A model generated the notes under the pieces. The model was not told the origin of the DNA. It searched no databases and saw only the letters and a program-made list of their open reading frames with translations. A DNA stretch of 64,000 nucleotides from Fructobacillus evanidus. Its GTDB lineage: Bacteria; Bacillota; Bacilli; Lactobacillales; Lactobacillaceae. Each line of letters opens with the position of its first letter. Within the stretch, counting starts at the first letter, position 1. Positions 8,052 through 16,166 of this stretch are shown here, one piece after another. The stretch covers positions 1 through 64,000 of the forward strand of contig NZ_CAUZLM010000007.1 in assembly GCF_963580165.1 (NCBI RefSeq), written 5' to 3'. The position numbers and the translations under genes are program-made.

Positions 8052-9092
8052 TTAAAACAGCGCCGTTGGGTCGATTGGCGAACCCGCTTCCGGGTCTTCC
8101 GGTGGCAGTGGTGGCAAGTCATCATCCGTTAGTCCTTCTGTTCTTTGAACGCTCTCCGGACGGTAGAATGCTCGATTATCCATAGCGAAAATTCGCTTTG
8201 AGAACTCGCCAGGTTCGGTTTGTTCCATGGCGCCCGTCATCATTTGAATTGAGGCGTCCATCTCATCCAGCTGATGAAGAATTTCGGCTTCCATCATCTG
8301 AGGGCGAACGGGTGATCCGTACTCCAGAAGCCCGTGATGAGCCAGCACAACGTGCCGTAAAATCAGAACATCTTCCTGGTTCAAATCCATTTTGAGCTCA
8401 TTAGCTGCCAACACTAGTTGCTCGTCAATCAAAGTGATATGACCAATCAACTTACCGGCCCGGGTATATTCCGTTGAGGCTGGACCCGAAAGCTCAATCA
8501 CCTTACCCAAGTCGTGCAGCAGTGCACCGGCCAACAACAAGTCCTTATTTAACTGAGGGTAAAGGTCGCTCACCTTATCCGCCAAGCGTGCAATTGATAG
8601 GCTATGGAAGGCCAAGCCACGAGCAAAGGCGTGGTGGTTCGTCTTGGCCGCCGGAAATTCCATAAAGTCATCATGGAACTTCTTGAACAATTGACGAACC
8701 AAGCGGTTCCATGTTGGCTGGGTAATCTTAAAAATTGTGTCCGTTAATTCCGCTTCCAAATCAGCCTTTTTAACGGGCGCACTTTTGATAAAGTCTGCCG
8801 CTGAGCTAGGCTCACCGTCTTCAGTCAAGCGGAGCTGACTGATTTGAATTTGTGGGCTACCCTTAAAGGCTGACCGGGTACCGGTAACCTTAACGACTCG
8901 ACCAGCCTGGAACTGGTCAATGCCCTCTTTGGTCACATCCCAAAGGTTTCCAGGAATATCACCCGACCTGTCCGAAAAGGTCAAGGCCAGATAATCCTTG
9001 CCGGTCTTGGTTTGGCGAACGTCGGCCTTCTTTAACAAGGCAAAGGCGTCAACCGCGTCATTTTCATGGTACTGCAGTAATAACTTAGCCAT
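8052..9092 (-). CDS. yhaM: 3'-5' exoribonuclease YhaM
   Basis: Metal-dependent 3'-5' exonuclease that trims RNA (and DNA) ends in low-GC Gram-positives. The N-terminal OB fold spans about residues 1-95 (LALTFSDRSGDIPGNLWDV), and the HD hydrolase domain about 155-290 with the metal ligands in HHAFARGLAFHSLS and LLHDLGK. The 346-residue length is slightly longer than the ~314 of the Bacillus enzyme because of an acidic, Pro-rich C-terminal tail. It is the last gene of the yhaO-yhaN-yhaM operon and overlaps yhaN by eight bases. Confidence 0.92.
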   Translation of the reverse strand: MAKLLLQYHENDAVDAFALLKKADVRQTKTGKDYLALTFSDRSGDIPGNLWDVTKEGIDQFQAGRVVKVTGTRSAFKGSPQIQISQLRLTEDGEPSSAADFIKSAPVKKADLEAELTDTIFKITQPTWNRLVRQLFKKFHDDFMEFPAAKTNHHAFARGLAFHSLSIARLADKVSDLYPQLNKDLLLAGALLHDLGKVIELSGPASTEYTRAGKLIGHITLIDEQLVLAANELKMDLNQEDVLILRHVVLAHHGLLEYGSPVRPQMMEAEILHQLDEMDASIQMMTGAMEQTEPGEFSKRIFAMDNRAFYRPESVQRTEGLTDDDLPPLPPEDPEAGSPIDPTALF

Positions 9093-11490
9093 TTATCTCT
9101 CCTAAATTAATCTCCTGGTCGGCTGCTTTTTGACTGGTGAAGGTCCAGAACAGGACTTGCCGGTCACGTGCCAGGTCCTGTAATAAGGATAGCACTTCAG
9201 CCTGACGGTTCTCATCAAAATTCACAAAGGCGTCATCGACTAAGATGGGCAGGTCCTCTGTTAGCTGTAAGCTTGTAATCAAGGCCAAGCGAACGGCCAA
9301 ATAGGCCTGGTCCGCTGCCCCGGTCGACAATTCAGCCAAGGTAAAGGATTGGTTGTCTCGGTCAAAGACCTGCACCTGCTTCTCGGTAATTTGCATTTTT
9401 TGGTAGTGCCCTAGGGTCAAGCGGTGAAGGTACGTTCCCGCCTGGTCTTGGACCCGAGTACTTAAGTCCTGGTCTTGGCCGTTAAAAATGTTTTGAATCA
9501 AGGCTGGCAAGAGCGACTTCTCTAGGTATCGACCAAAGTCCTCAGTTAAGCGTGCCTCCTGGTTGGCCACTTCCTGGGTCAAATCCTGGAACTGGCTTTC
9601 GGAAACCAAGGCGGCCTGGTCAACTTGCAGGGCTTGGACCTGCTTGGTGGCCTGGTCCTTAGCAAATTCGAGGCCCTTTTGGTCCTCTGCCAAATCAGCC
9701 ACTGCCTGCTCTAAGGCAGGCTGGTTTCGATATTTGACCAATTGTTTGCGGCGGTCTGCACCAATCTGTTGGTATAAATCAGCCAAGCGCTGGTCGTTCT
9801 TAGCCCGGTCATTTTGCTTGGCCAAGGCGGCTGACAGCTGGTCAAGCGAGGCCAAACCGTTGTCCTGCAAAGTCGTTTGTAACTGCGCCTGCACCTGGTC
9901 TCGTTCCTGATAAAGCTGGTGCTCCAAGTCTGCCGCATGATCCTTTTCTACTCGGCGCTTTAAGCCAGCAGCCGGATCCAAACCGTACAATTGACCAGCC
10001 TGGTCCACCGCAGCCAGAAGGTCCTGGTAATTGTCCCCCATTGATTCTTGCAGGTGGGCAAAACGCTTGGCATCAATCTGGTTCAAGCGTTGACTGATTT
10101 GGCCAGCTAATGTCTGAGCCTGGCGGCCCAGGTCACGTGACCGCTTTTTAGCATCTTGAGCCAACAGGGCATCGTACTGACCCGCTACAATCGTTTCCTT
10201 ATCCCATGGCGCAAAGGGGGCCATCACTTCGGCAACTCGGTCATGGTGACGTTTGGCCAAATAACCCGCGACCACCGTGGCGACGACTGGCAGTCCCACA
10301 ACTGGAAGGCCCAGCCCTAAGGCAAAGGCGCCAACTAACAGCGCCACACTGGCCACTGCTCCACCCAACCAGTAGTTGCGTTCCTGCAGGAGGCGGAAAT
10401 CAGCGGTATCAAGCGGTTCTGGTGCCTGACCCTGGAATTGCTGGTTAAACTTTTCGACCTGCTGGTTGGCACTGTGGATTTGGCCAAGTAACCCCTTGAG
10501 GGCCTGACTCGTTTCGGTCAGTTCCTGGAGTACGGCCACAATTTCGGCCTGGTTGAGGTTGGCCAGTTGAACATCTTTGAGTTTCGCCCGCCGCTCATTC
10601 GCCTCCGCTAGCTGTTGGTTAAGCCAGTCAAGTTGCAGGGCTAGTTGCTGTAACTTGTCCTGGTCCGCGGTGCTAATTTTTTGTTGGGGACGGTTGACCT
10701 GCTGGCCCCCATCGGCCCCTGCGACCTCCAACGCCAGCGCTTCTTGATAAAGGTCCCAATAGGACAACAAATCCTGAGTCGCTGTTAGCTGCTCCTTGAT
10801 GGTTGCCAATTGTTGGTCTTGACTCGCAATTTTTTTCTGCAAGTCTTCCACCTGGTTGCCCTTTTCAAGGTACTGGTTTAGCGATTGCGCTTGATCGAAG
10901 CGACTTTCCTGCCGTTGTTGGTAAGCCTGACTGGCTAGGTTAAGCGGACGCTTCCCCGTTTTTTGTTTGGCAAAGAGCTGACTCCCGTCTTTTTGCTGGT
11001 CTGTCGCCCAGGCTAGCCACTTCGACGCCCGCGGTTGCGTGTAGGTCAACAAATGCTTTTCCAAATCAGGACCCGTTAACTGGTTGACTAGTTGCAGGTC
11101 CTTAGCATCGAAAGCAAAAATCTGCTCATAGTCTTTTCGACTAAGCGGCCCAAATAATTGGGTCAAAAATCCTTCGCCATCGGCCAGGGCCTGACCGTCC
11201 GCCAAGTTAACGACCGTTAACTCCGACTGCGTTCGGTTCATCCGTTGAATGCGGTAGGTCCCCTGGCTGATTTCTAAATCGAGGTAGCCACCATAGGCCG
11301 CACCAGACCGGGGCTCGTATTTTTGGCTAGCTCGGGCCTTGTAACCAAATAAAACACCCAAGATAAAGGCCTTGAGGGTCGATTTTCCAGCTTCGTTTTG
11401 ACCAAAAAAGGCCTGAAAGTCGGCTAAATCTGTCAGTGTTAAATCCGACCAGCGGCCAAAACCAGAAATATGAATCGTTTTAATCTTCAT
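9085..11490 (-). CDS. yhaN: SMC/Rad50-like ATPase YhaN
   Basis: Large 801-residue ATPase of the AAA/SbcC-like group. The N-terminus carries Walker A GQNEAGKST near residue 30; long Gln-rich coiled coils follow on both sides of a central hydrophobic pair (about residues 373-410, GLGLPVVGLPVVATVVAGYLA cut short here), and the C-terminus has the signature LAELSTGAADQAYLAVR and Walker B LPILVDDAFVNFD. The central hydrophobic pair is a known mark of YhaN that distinguishes it from SbcC. With YhaO it forms a Mre11/Rad50-like pair thought to process DNA ends. It overlaps yhaO by 11 bases. Third positions and the many Gln/Asp codons make the sequence locally rich in CTGGTC words. Confidence 0.9.
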   Translation of the reverse strand: MKIKTIHISGFGRWSDLTLTDLADFQAFFGQNEAGKSTLKAFILGVLFGYKARASQKYEPRSGAAYGGYLDLEISQGTYRIQRMNRTQSELTVVNLADGQALADGEGFLTQLFGPLSRKDYEQIFAFDAKDLQLVNQLTGPDLEKHLLTYTQPRASKWLAWATDQQKDGSQLFAKQKTGKRPLNLASQAYQQRQESRFDQAQSLNQYLEKGNQVEDLQKKIASQDQQLATIKEQLTATQDLLSYWDLYQEALALEVAGADGGQQVNRPQQKISTADQDKLQQLALQLDWLNQQLAEANERRAKLKDVQLANLNQAEIVAVLQELTETSQALKGLLGQIHSANQQVEKFNQQFQGQAPEPLDTADFRLLQERNYWLGGAVASVALLVGAFALGLGLPVVGLPVVATVVAGYLAKRHHDRVAEVMAPFAPWDKETIVAGQYDALLAQDAKKRSRDLGRQAQTLAGQISQRLNQIDAKRFAHLQESMGDNYQDLLAAVDQAGQLYGLDPAAGLKRRVEKDHAADLEHQLYQERDQVQAQLQTTLQDNGLASLDQLSAALAKQNDRAKNDQRLADLYQQIGADRRKQLVKYRNQPALEQAVADLAEDQKGLEFAKDQATKQVQALQVDQAALVSESQFQDLTQEVANQEARLTEDFGRYLEKSLLPALIQNIFNGQDQDLSTRVQDQAGTYLHRLTLGHYQKMQITEKQVQVFDRDNQSFTLAELSTGAADQAYLAVRLALITSLQLTEDLPILVDDAFVNFDENRQAEVLSLLQDLARDRQVLFWTFTSQKAADQEINLGEING

Positions 11491-12664
11491 CCTGGCCTCC
11501 TTCCACTAAGTCCTGGTAAAGGCGGTCGGCTAAGTCGGCCTGGCCCTCTTCTGAATAAAAATAATCTCTGATAAACGTTGGCGCCTGGTCTGAAAGCCAC
11601 TGACCGACGCTGTCTGCTTGGACCACCTGGCGAATGGCCGCCTGCAGGTCAACATCAGCGGGCAACGCTGGGCGCTTTTGGTTAGCAGCCGTTGTGACAA
11701 TCTGGGCTTTCACCGGCCAGTAGTCACTGTCACTTTTCCGGCTGGCCTGCAGACTTTCCAGCAAGGTCCCAAAACGTGCAGCCGCCTCAATATCCGGACC
11801 AACCTGCCCCGTTAATTCAAGTATCACCAGAGTTGGCTGTTCCCAGTGGTAAGCATTTAACTGGCTCTGCAAAGTTGCCAAATCAGGACAGTTTTGGATT
11901 TGAACCCGCTGCCACAAAACGGGCGCAACCGGATAAAATTCCGGTACTAGACCTTGACCATCCTGGTCGGAAACCAGGAAAAAACCCTTTTCGCCATCCT
12001 CATTGCGGTTGAGGCCCTGAAGGTTCCCAGAATAGGCGACTACGGGGTTACGGTGCAGAATTTGGCGGACGTGAATGTGGCCGAGAGCCCAGTAATCATA
12101 GCCCTTGGCCACCATGTCCGGTAATGAAAAGGCCGCATAGTTCTCACCATCCTGGCCAACCACGCCGTGGTACATCCCCAAGTGATAATCAACCCCCACC
12201 TGCTTAACCGGAAAATCCGGCAAAGCCGACTGGCGGTGCTGCCGGTCCGTATAAGAAAAAGCCGAAATAGCGACCTTCGCTCCTGATTTTGTCGTGATCG
12301 TCTTTGTTTCAACTTCTGGGCCAAAAACCAAAACTCGGTCTGGCCAGGTTGGATGAACCTGCTGTCCTTGCTGAAAATCATGGTTTCCAAAGGAAATGGC
12401 GGACCAAATACCAGCCTGGTCCAATTGGGTCAAAGCCTTTGTTAAGCGCTCCTGAATCAGTGGTGAATTATCGGAACCGTGGTACAGGTCACCTGGGAAT
12501 AAGACCAAGTCGGTCTCTTGATCAACCGCAAATTCAACTAAGCGGTCCAGCGCCGTAAAGGTTGCCAATTGCACATTTTTTTGAAAGTCCGGGCTCAGAT
12601 TTTGGCTCAACCCGGTAAAGGGATTGCCCAGGTGAACATCCCCGGCATGAATAAAACTAAGCAT
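11480..12664 (-). CDS. yhaO: DNA repair exonuclease YhaO (metallophosphoesterase)
   Basis: Mre11/SbcD-like calcineurin-type phosphoesterase of 394 residues, partner of YhaN. Metal-binding motifs are intact: DVHLGNPF at residue 9, FPGDLYHG near 56, GNHDF near 94, and GHIHV near 196. It is the first gene of the operon, started by ATG with GGAAGGA upstream. A TATAAT box at 12726-12731 (minus strand) is a likely promoter. Confidence 0.92.
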   Translation of the reverse strand: MLSFIHAGDVHLGNPFTGLSQNLSPDFQKNVQLATFTALDRLVEFAVDQETDLVLFPGDLYHGSDNSPLIQERLTKALTQLDQAGIWSAISFGNHDFQQGQQVHPTWPDRVLVFGPEVETKTITTKSGAKVAISAFSYTDRQHRQSALPDFPVKQVGVDYHLGMYHGVVGQDGENYAAFSLPDMVAKGYDYWALGHIHVRQILHRNPVVAYSGNLQGLNRNEDGEKGFFLVSDQDGQGLVPEFYPVAPVLWQRVQIQNCPDLATLQSQLNAYHWEQPTLVILELTGQVGPDIEAAARFGTLLESLQASRKSDSDYWPVKAQIVTTAANQKRPALPADVDLQAAIRQVVQADSVGQWLSDQAPTFIRDYFYSEEGQADLADRLYQDLVEGGQDED

Positions 12665-12787
12665 GGTCTTCCTTCCACTTTCTTTGCATCAAATCGCCCA
12701 AAGAGAACAGGCGTTCGTATCTTCTATTATACAAAATGCGCCCCTACTTGCGCCACTATCCACGGCTATTTTCACATTTTTTCATAG

Positions 12788-12847
12788 AAAAAGGCAATGG
12801 CAGAACGCCATTGCCTGAGAGGTCGCTAGATTGTTTTAGCAATAGCG
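12788..12847 (-). terminator. Hairpin pair ending in a strong terminator
   Basis: On the minus strand a CGCTA..TAGCG hairpin (12824-12847) is followed by a nine-bp perfect stem (12793-12801/12807-12815) and five T. It would stop transcripts coming from the small-RNA region before yhaO. The first hairpin suggests that it may also be the 3' end of a second small RNA. Confidence 0.6.
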
Positions 12848-12936
12848 TGTTTCAAATTTTCCCAATGATTTAATTATTATTTTTTATATACCCACTCAGT
12901 TACCAGTGTAATCATTTTTATTATTCATCTAAAAAT

Positions 12937-13118
12937 AAAAAGCCCTGCGACTGCAGGGTCCCACCTTGATTACAATAAGTTGCTAAGAGTTTAATTTGTT
13001 GATGAGAGCTATAGACTACGAATTTGTAAAAATGAAAATATCGAATGTATAAGTTACAGTGGGCTAAGTGAATGGTGGGAGGGCAATTGGTCCTTTTTAT
13101 TGCAACAATAACTGTTGC
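12937..13118 (-). ncRNA. Probable structured small RNA, about 180 nt, family unknown
   Basis: An extended -10 box TGT-TATAAT lies on the minus strand (TATAAT at 13125-13130). Initiation seven bases on would be at 13118, the first base of a GCAACA/TGTTGC hairpin. The transcript then has TCCCACC (13074-13080), which can pair over about 100 nt with GGTGGGA (12959-12965), and ends in a CCCTGC/GCAGGG hairpin (12943-12958) with a T run. There is no ribosome-binding site or convincing ORF. Length, closing helix and isolated position would suit 6S RNA, but I could not confirm 6S features. The AAGGTGGGACC before the terminator resembles a T-box core, yet no stem I or matching downstream gene is visible. 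Confidence 0.5.
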
Positions 13119-13216
13119 GAATATATTATAACATTTTTTTAAAAACAAATAGTTATTTTTAGTTTAATAATTTTTTAATTATTTTTATTTTTTATCGTTA
13201 ATTTTATCAATATTTC

Positions 13217-13593
13217 TTCCATCACATTAAGTACCAGACCAGATTTAGCTTTTGCCATTGAACCAGTGAAACAATGAGTTTACCAGTTACCAAGACGGGG
13301 CCTATCAAACATATTTGCATACCGACCAAGGTTAGCAATACCGACATTTTATTCATAGCACAAATTATTACTTCAAAATAGTATTAAACCCAGTATGTCA
13401 CGGCAAGCGACAGCATTTGATATACACCAATGGAAGGCTTTTTCAATAAATTAAAAACGGAATTAAGCCTATTTAACGGATAGCAGAGCTTAAAGCGCCC
13501 ATTGAAAACTGGATTCATTATTGCAACACAGAGCGCTTTCGAACCAAACTAAAAGTCCAGTCACCGATAGAATATCGGCGACTGGCCAGTTAG
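13217..13593 (+). pseudogene. Decayed IS3-family transposase (OrfB, C-terminal half)
   Basis: Broken reading frames on the plus strand spell successive parts of a DDE transposase: TLSTRPDLAFAIEPVKQ, YQTYLHTDQG (second catalytic Asp region, from 13303), PMEGFFNKLKTELSLFNG (catalytic Glu region, from 13425), then AELKAPIENWIHY and NTERFRTKLKVQSPIEYR up to a stop at 13593. At least one in-frame stop and several frameshifts separate them, and the N-terminal half is missing. The element is dead. It sits just beyond the end of the riboflavin operon. An internal inverted repeat at 13557-13585 lies within the last codons. Confidence 0.8.
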
Positions 13594-13598
13594 ATTTA

Positions 13599-13628
13599 AA
13601 TATCTACTTCAACTTTTGGGTACAGGTC
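13599..13628 (+). mobile_element. Right end of the IS3-family element
   Basis: The stretch ATCTACTT..TTTTGGGTACAGGTCA directly after the transposase remnant looks like the terminal inverted repeat of IS3-family elements. No matching left end is seen. Confidence 0.5.
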
Positions 13629-13683
13629 ATTTTTTTATACATATACCTTTTTACTCTGCATTCCTATATGTGCATCATAAATA

Positions 13684-14160
13684 TCATATCAACGCCTCCA
13701 ACTGCTCGTACAACGACCGCATAAGTAACAGCGAACCAGCCACCTCAAAGCCCTTATTGCCGGCCTTACCACCCGACCGCTGTACCGCCTGGTCAAAAGT
13801 GTTGGTGGTTAGGACGCCATTGACCACCGGAATCGGACTGACTCTGGCAAGGTTAGCAATCTGACTAACCGTTTGGTTCATGACCACTTGGTAATGGTCG
13901 GTTTCTCCCTGAATCACGGCACCAAGGCAAATCAGTCCCGAAAAGCGTTCACTATCAACCAACTTTTGTGCCACGGCTGGAATTTCCAAAGCACCGGGCA
14001 CATGGACCACCACCATTTCGTCTTCCGTTAATCCCTGTTGCTGCAATTGTGTCACCGCACCGCCTACTAGAGGTTCCGTAATCGCGGTATTAAAATCCGA
14101 AACGATAATCGCAACGGGCTTTTCACTTTGGCTTAATATCTTTCCTTGGTATGTCTTCAT
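13684..14160 (-). CDS. ribH: 6,7-dimethyl-8-ribityllumazine synthase
   Basis: Condenses 3,4-dihydroxy-2-butanone 4-phosphate with 5-amino-6-ribitylaminouracil to lumazine, the penultimate step of riboflavin synthesis; it forms a large capsid or pentamer. The start MKTYQGKI at 14160 is chosen over a TTG 36 bases upstream; it gives 158 residues, the usual length. Motifs visible are SDFN near the substrate site, VPGALEIP, GAVIQGETDHYQVV with the catalytic His, and GVLTTNT. It is the last gene of the rib operon, separated from ribBA by an unusual spacer of 215 bases. Confidence 0.94.
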   Translation of the reverse strand: MKTYQGKILSQSEKPVAIIVSDFNTAITEPLVGGAVTQLQQQGLTEDEMVVVHVPGALEIPAVAQKLVDSERFSGLICLGAVIQGETDHYQVVMNQTVSQIANLARVSPIPVVNGVLTTNTFDQAVQRSGGKAGNKGFEVAGSLLLMRSLYEQLEALI

Positions 14161-14375
14161 TGTCTTCTTAATCCTTTTTCTACTTTTGGGTACCAACTGC
14201 TTGAATGACTATTTTTAGGGTAAGGCTGTTTAATTTATCGACAGGTCGCCACCGTCATCGACTACTCATCAATAAATCTGAGAGTGATTAACAATCTACC
14301 GGCAACCTCAATCATCAACTGCTTACCGTTTGGCTAACAATCTACCTGGTCATCACCGTTCGCAACTGCACACCA
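14161..14375. other. Spacer between ribBA and ribH
   Basis: Within an otherwise tight operon this 215-base spacer holds no ORF. TAACAATCTACC occurs twice about 47 bases apart inside loosely repeated text, and CTACTTTTGGGTAC at 14181-14194 resembles the IS end at 13604. Part of it may be debris from insertions. Confidence 0.4.
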
Positions 14376-15545
14376 TTAAATTTGATAGCTAGTAAAAACC
14401 TGACCTAATTTTTCAGCCTTGGTCTGCAAGTAGGCTGTGTTCTCATTTGCCTGGCCAACTTCTAATGGCACGCGGTCAACCACATCAATCCCGTATGCAC
14501 GCAAGGCTGCTACCTTATCCAAATTATTCGTCAACAGCCGAATTTTCGTCAGCCCCGCCTGCTTCAGCATCAGCGCTGCTCGCTCATAATTGCGTTCATC
14601 AGCCTGGTGCCCCAAGGCCAAGTTAGCCTCTACCGTGTCATAACCATTTTCCTGCAAAAGATAGGCCTTGAGCTTATCATGCAGACCAATCCCACGACCT
14701 TCCTGCCTTAAATAAACAACCGCACCACCTTCTTGTCCGATTTGGCTTAGGGCGGCTTCCAATTGTGACCCACACTCACAGCGTTTGGAACCAAACAAGT
14801 CGCCGGTAGCGCATTCCGAATGCACACGAACGAGTGGCACGTCCTGTGCTGGTTGGCGGCTTTCAAGTAATAAATCTGGTTCTCGCTCTTGGCCCCTTGC
14901 TATAAAATCAGTCAAGAAAAACTGGCCATAACGGGTTGGTAACGTAACCCTGGGTCCTGCAGCCAATTCGGTGCCTTTCTCTTGATTACTATAATCCTGG
15001 ATGTCTCGAATGCTGATATATTCCAATCCCTGGTCCTTGGCTAATTTTGCTAGGTCCTCTTGCCTGGCCATCGTGCCGTCCTCTCGCAAAATTTCAATAA
15101 TATAGGCCACTGGGGGAACACCCGCCAATTCGGCCAGGGCCACAGCTGCTTCCGTATGCCCCTGGCGTTCCTTCAAGCCACCGGTTGCTGCTATTAAAGG
15201 AAAAATATGGCCCGGTCGGTCAAAATCAGTCGCTTTCGCCGAAAGATTAGCCAGCGCCGTTAATGTCTGTGCCCGATCATTCGCCGACACACCAGTCGTT
15301 GTAGCCACATGATCGACTGCGACCGTAAACCGTGTGCCAAATTTTTCGCTGTTCTGCTGGACCATTTCTGGCAGGTCAAGATTTTGCGCCCGTTCAGCCG
15401 TCATTGGCGCGCATAGAACGCCTCGACCAATTGACAACGCCTGATTAATTTTGGCTGGGCTGGCCAAAGCAGCTAAGCCAACCAAGTCCCCTTCGTTTTC
15501 ACGGCTTTGATCATCTTGAACAATAATCAATTCTCCTCGCTGCAA
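14376..15545 (-). CDS. ribBA: Bifunctional DHBP synthase / GTP cyclohydrolase II
   Basis: Makes both riboflavin precursors: the RibB half (to about residue 195) turns ribulose 5-phosphate into 3,4-dihydroxy-2-butanone 4-phosphate, and the RibA half opens GTP. RibB motifs DDQSRENEGDLVG and RPGHIFPL are present; RibA has the zinc-binding ECATGDLFGSKRCECG and the RQEGRGIGL motif. The only in-frame start is TTG at 15545 without a ribosome-binding site, and it lacks the family's first helix. An ATG at 15570 with GGGAGG seven bases upstream begins MSEKIRKAIAA, just such a helix, but is one frame off. The 5' end may therefore be frameshifted, or a weak TTG start is used. Confidence 0.85.
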   Translation of the reverse strand: MQRGELIIVQDDQSRENEGDLVGLAALASPAKINQALSIGRGVLCAPMTAERAQNLDLPEMVQQNSEKFGTRFTVAVDHVATTTGVSANDRAQTLTALANLSAKATDFDRPGHIFPLIAATGGLKERQGHTEAAVALAELAGVPPVAYIIEILREDGTMARQEDLAKLAKDQGLEYISIRDIQDYSNQEKGTELAAGPRVTLPTRYGQFFLTDFIARGQEREPDLLLESRQPAQDVPLVRVHSECATGDLFGSKRCECGSQLEAALSQIGQEGGAVVYLRQEGRGIGLHDKLKAYLLQENGYDTVEANLALGHQADERNYERAALMLKQAGLTKIRLLTNNLDKVAALRAYGIDVVDRVPLEVGQANENTAYLQTKAEKLGQVFTSYQI

Positions 15546-15562
15546 TGGCTTTTCTGATTTTT

Positions 15563-16165
15563 TCAGACATGGAGGGCCTCCCGCCGTTGGCTGTACTTAG
15601 CTAAAATATCTGTTTCGACATTGACGAAATCGCCAACCTGCTTCGTGCCAAAGGTTGTGTTTGCCTGCGTGATCGGAATCAGACCAATAGTGAGCACCGG
15701 ACCGGCAACTCGAACAATCGTCAGCGAAGTTCCATCCAGTGCGACCGAGCCCTTGGAAACCAAATACGGCCAGAGACTTTCATCTTCAACCTCGATTTCC
15801 AGCTCAACGGTCTGGCCCACTTTCGTCTGACTAATAATTTTGCCACGACCATCAACATGACCCAAAACAAAATGGCCGTCCAATCGACCAGTTAGCGGTA
15901 AACTTTTTTCGAGGTTAACCTGGTCCCCGACCGCCAGATTGCCAAACGTTGTTTGTGTAACCGTTGGCGCCATAATCTCAAAGCGCGCCTGCCGGTCTGA
16001 TTTTCCAACGATTGACAGGCAAACACCGGCAACCATAATCGAATCTCCCAACCGACAGTCGTCAAAGAACCCCATTGGTCCCTGGATGGTGTAAGCGTAA
16101 TTTTGTCGGTCTATTTTTTCCACCACCGTAATTCGGCCAACAGCCGCCACAATTCCTGTAAACAT
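15563..16165 (-). CDS. ribE: Riboflavin synthase, alpha subunit
   Basis: Dismutates two lumazine molecules into riboflavin. The ATG at 16165 is chosen because MFTGIVAAVGRI is the canonical N-terminus and GGGAGG precedes it; an upstream extension of 16 residues in the same frame is not native. The 200-residue protein shows the duplicated lumazine-binding barrel, with VAGVCLSIV in the first half and LDGTSLTIV in the second. It starts one base after the ribD stop, and its own stop overlaps the putative ribBA ATG at 15570. Confidence 0.94.
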   Translation of the reverse strand: MFTGIVAAVGRITVVEKIDRQNYAYTIQGPMGFFDDCRLGDSIMVAGVCLSIVGKSDRQARFEIMAPTVTQTTFGNLAVGDQVNLEKSLPLTGRLDGHFVLGHVDGRGKIISQTKVGQTVELEIEVEDESLWPYLVSKGSVALDGTSLTIVRVAGPVLTIGLIPITQANTTFGTKQVGDFVNVETDILAKYSQRREALHV

Positions 16166-16166
16166 C

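Larger units (their letters stand above)
12665..13216. other. Intergenic region with probable small RNAs
   Basis: No protein gene is credible here. From right to left on the minus strand it holds a promoter and structured RNA (12937-13118), then a second hairpin and terminator (12788-12847), then the yhaO promoter. The rest is AT-rich. Confidence 0.5.

Noticed and set aside
12941..12970. T-box riboswitch
   Set aside because: The AAGGTGGGACC core is suggestive, but no stem I with specifier loop was found, the antiterminator partner is not convincing, and the downstream gene is yhaO.
12921..13148. Open frame of 75 codons on the minus strand
   Set aside because: It overlaps the promoter, hairpins and terminator of the structured RNA and has no ribosome-binding site or familiar product.
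13557..13585. Terminator for the riboflavin operon
   Set aside because: The inverted repeat lies within the transposase remnant's last codons and has no proper T run; termination there is possible but not supported.
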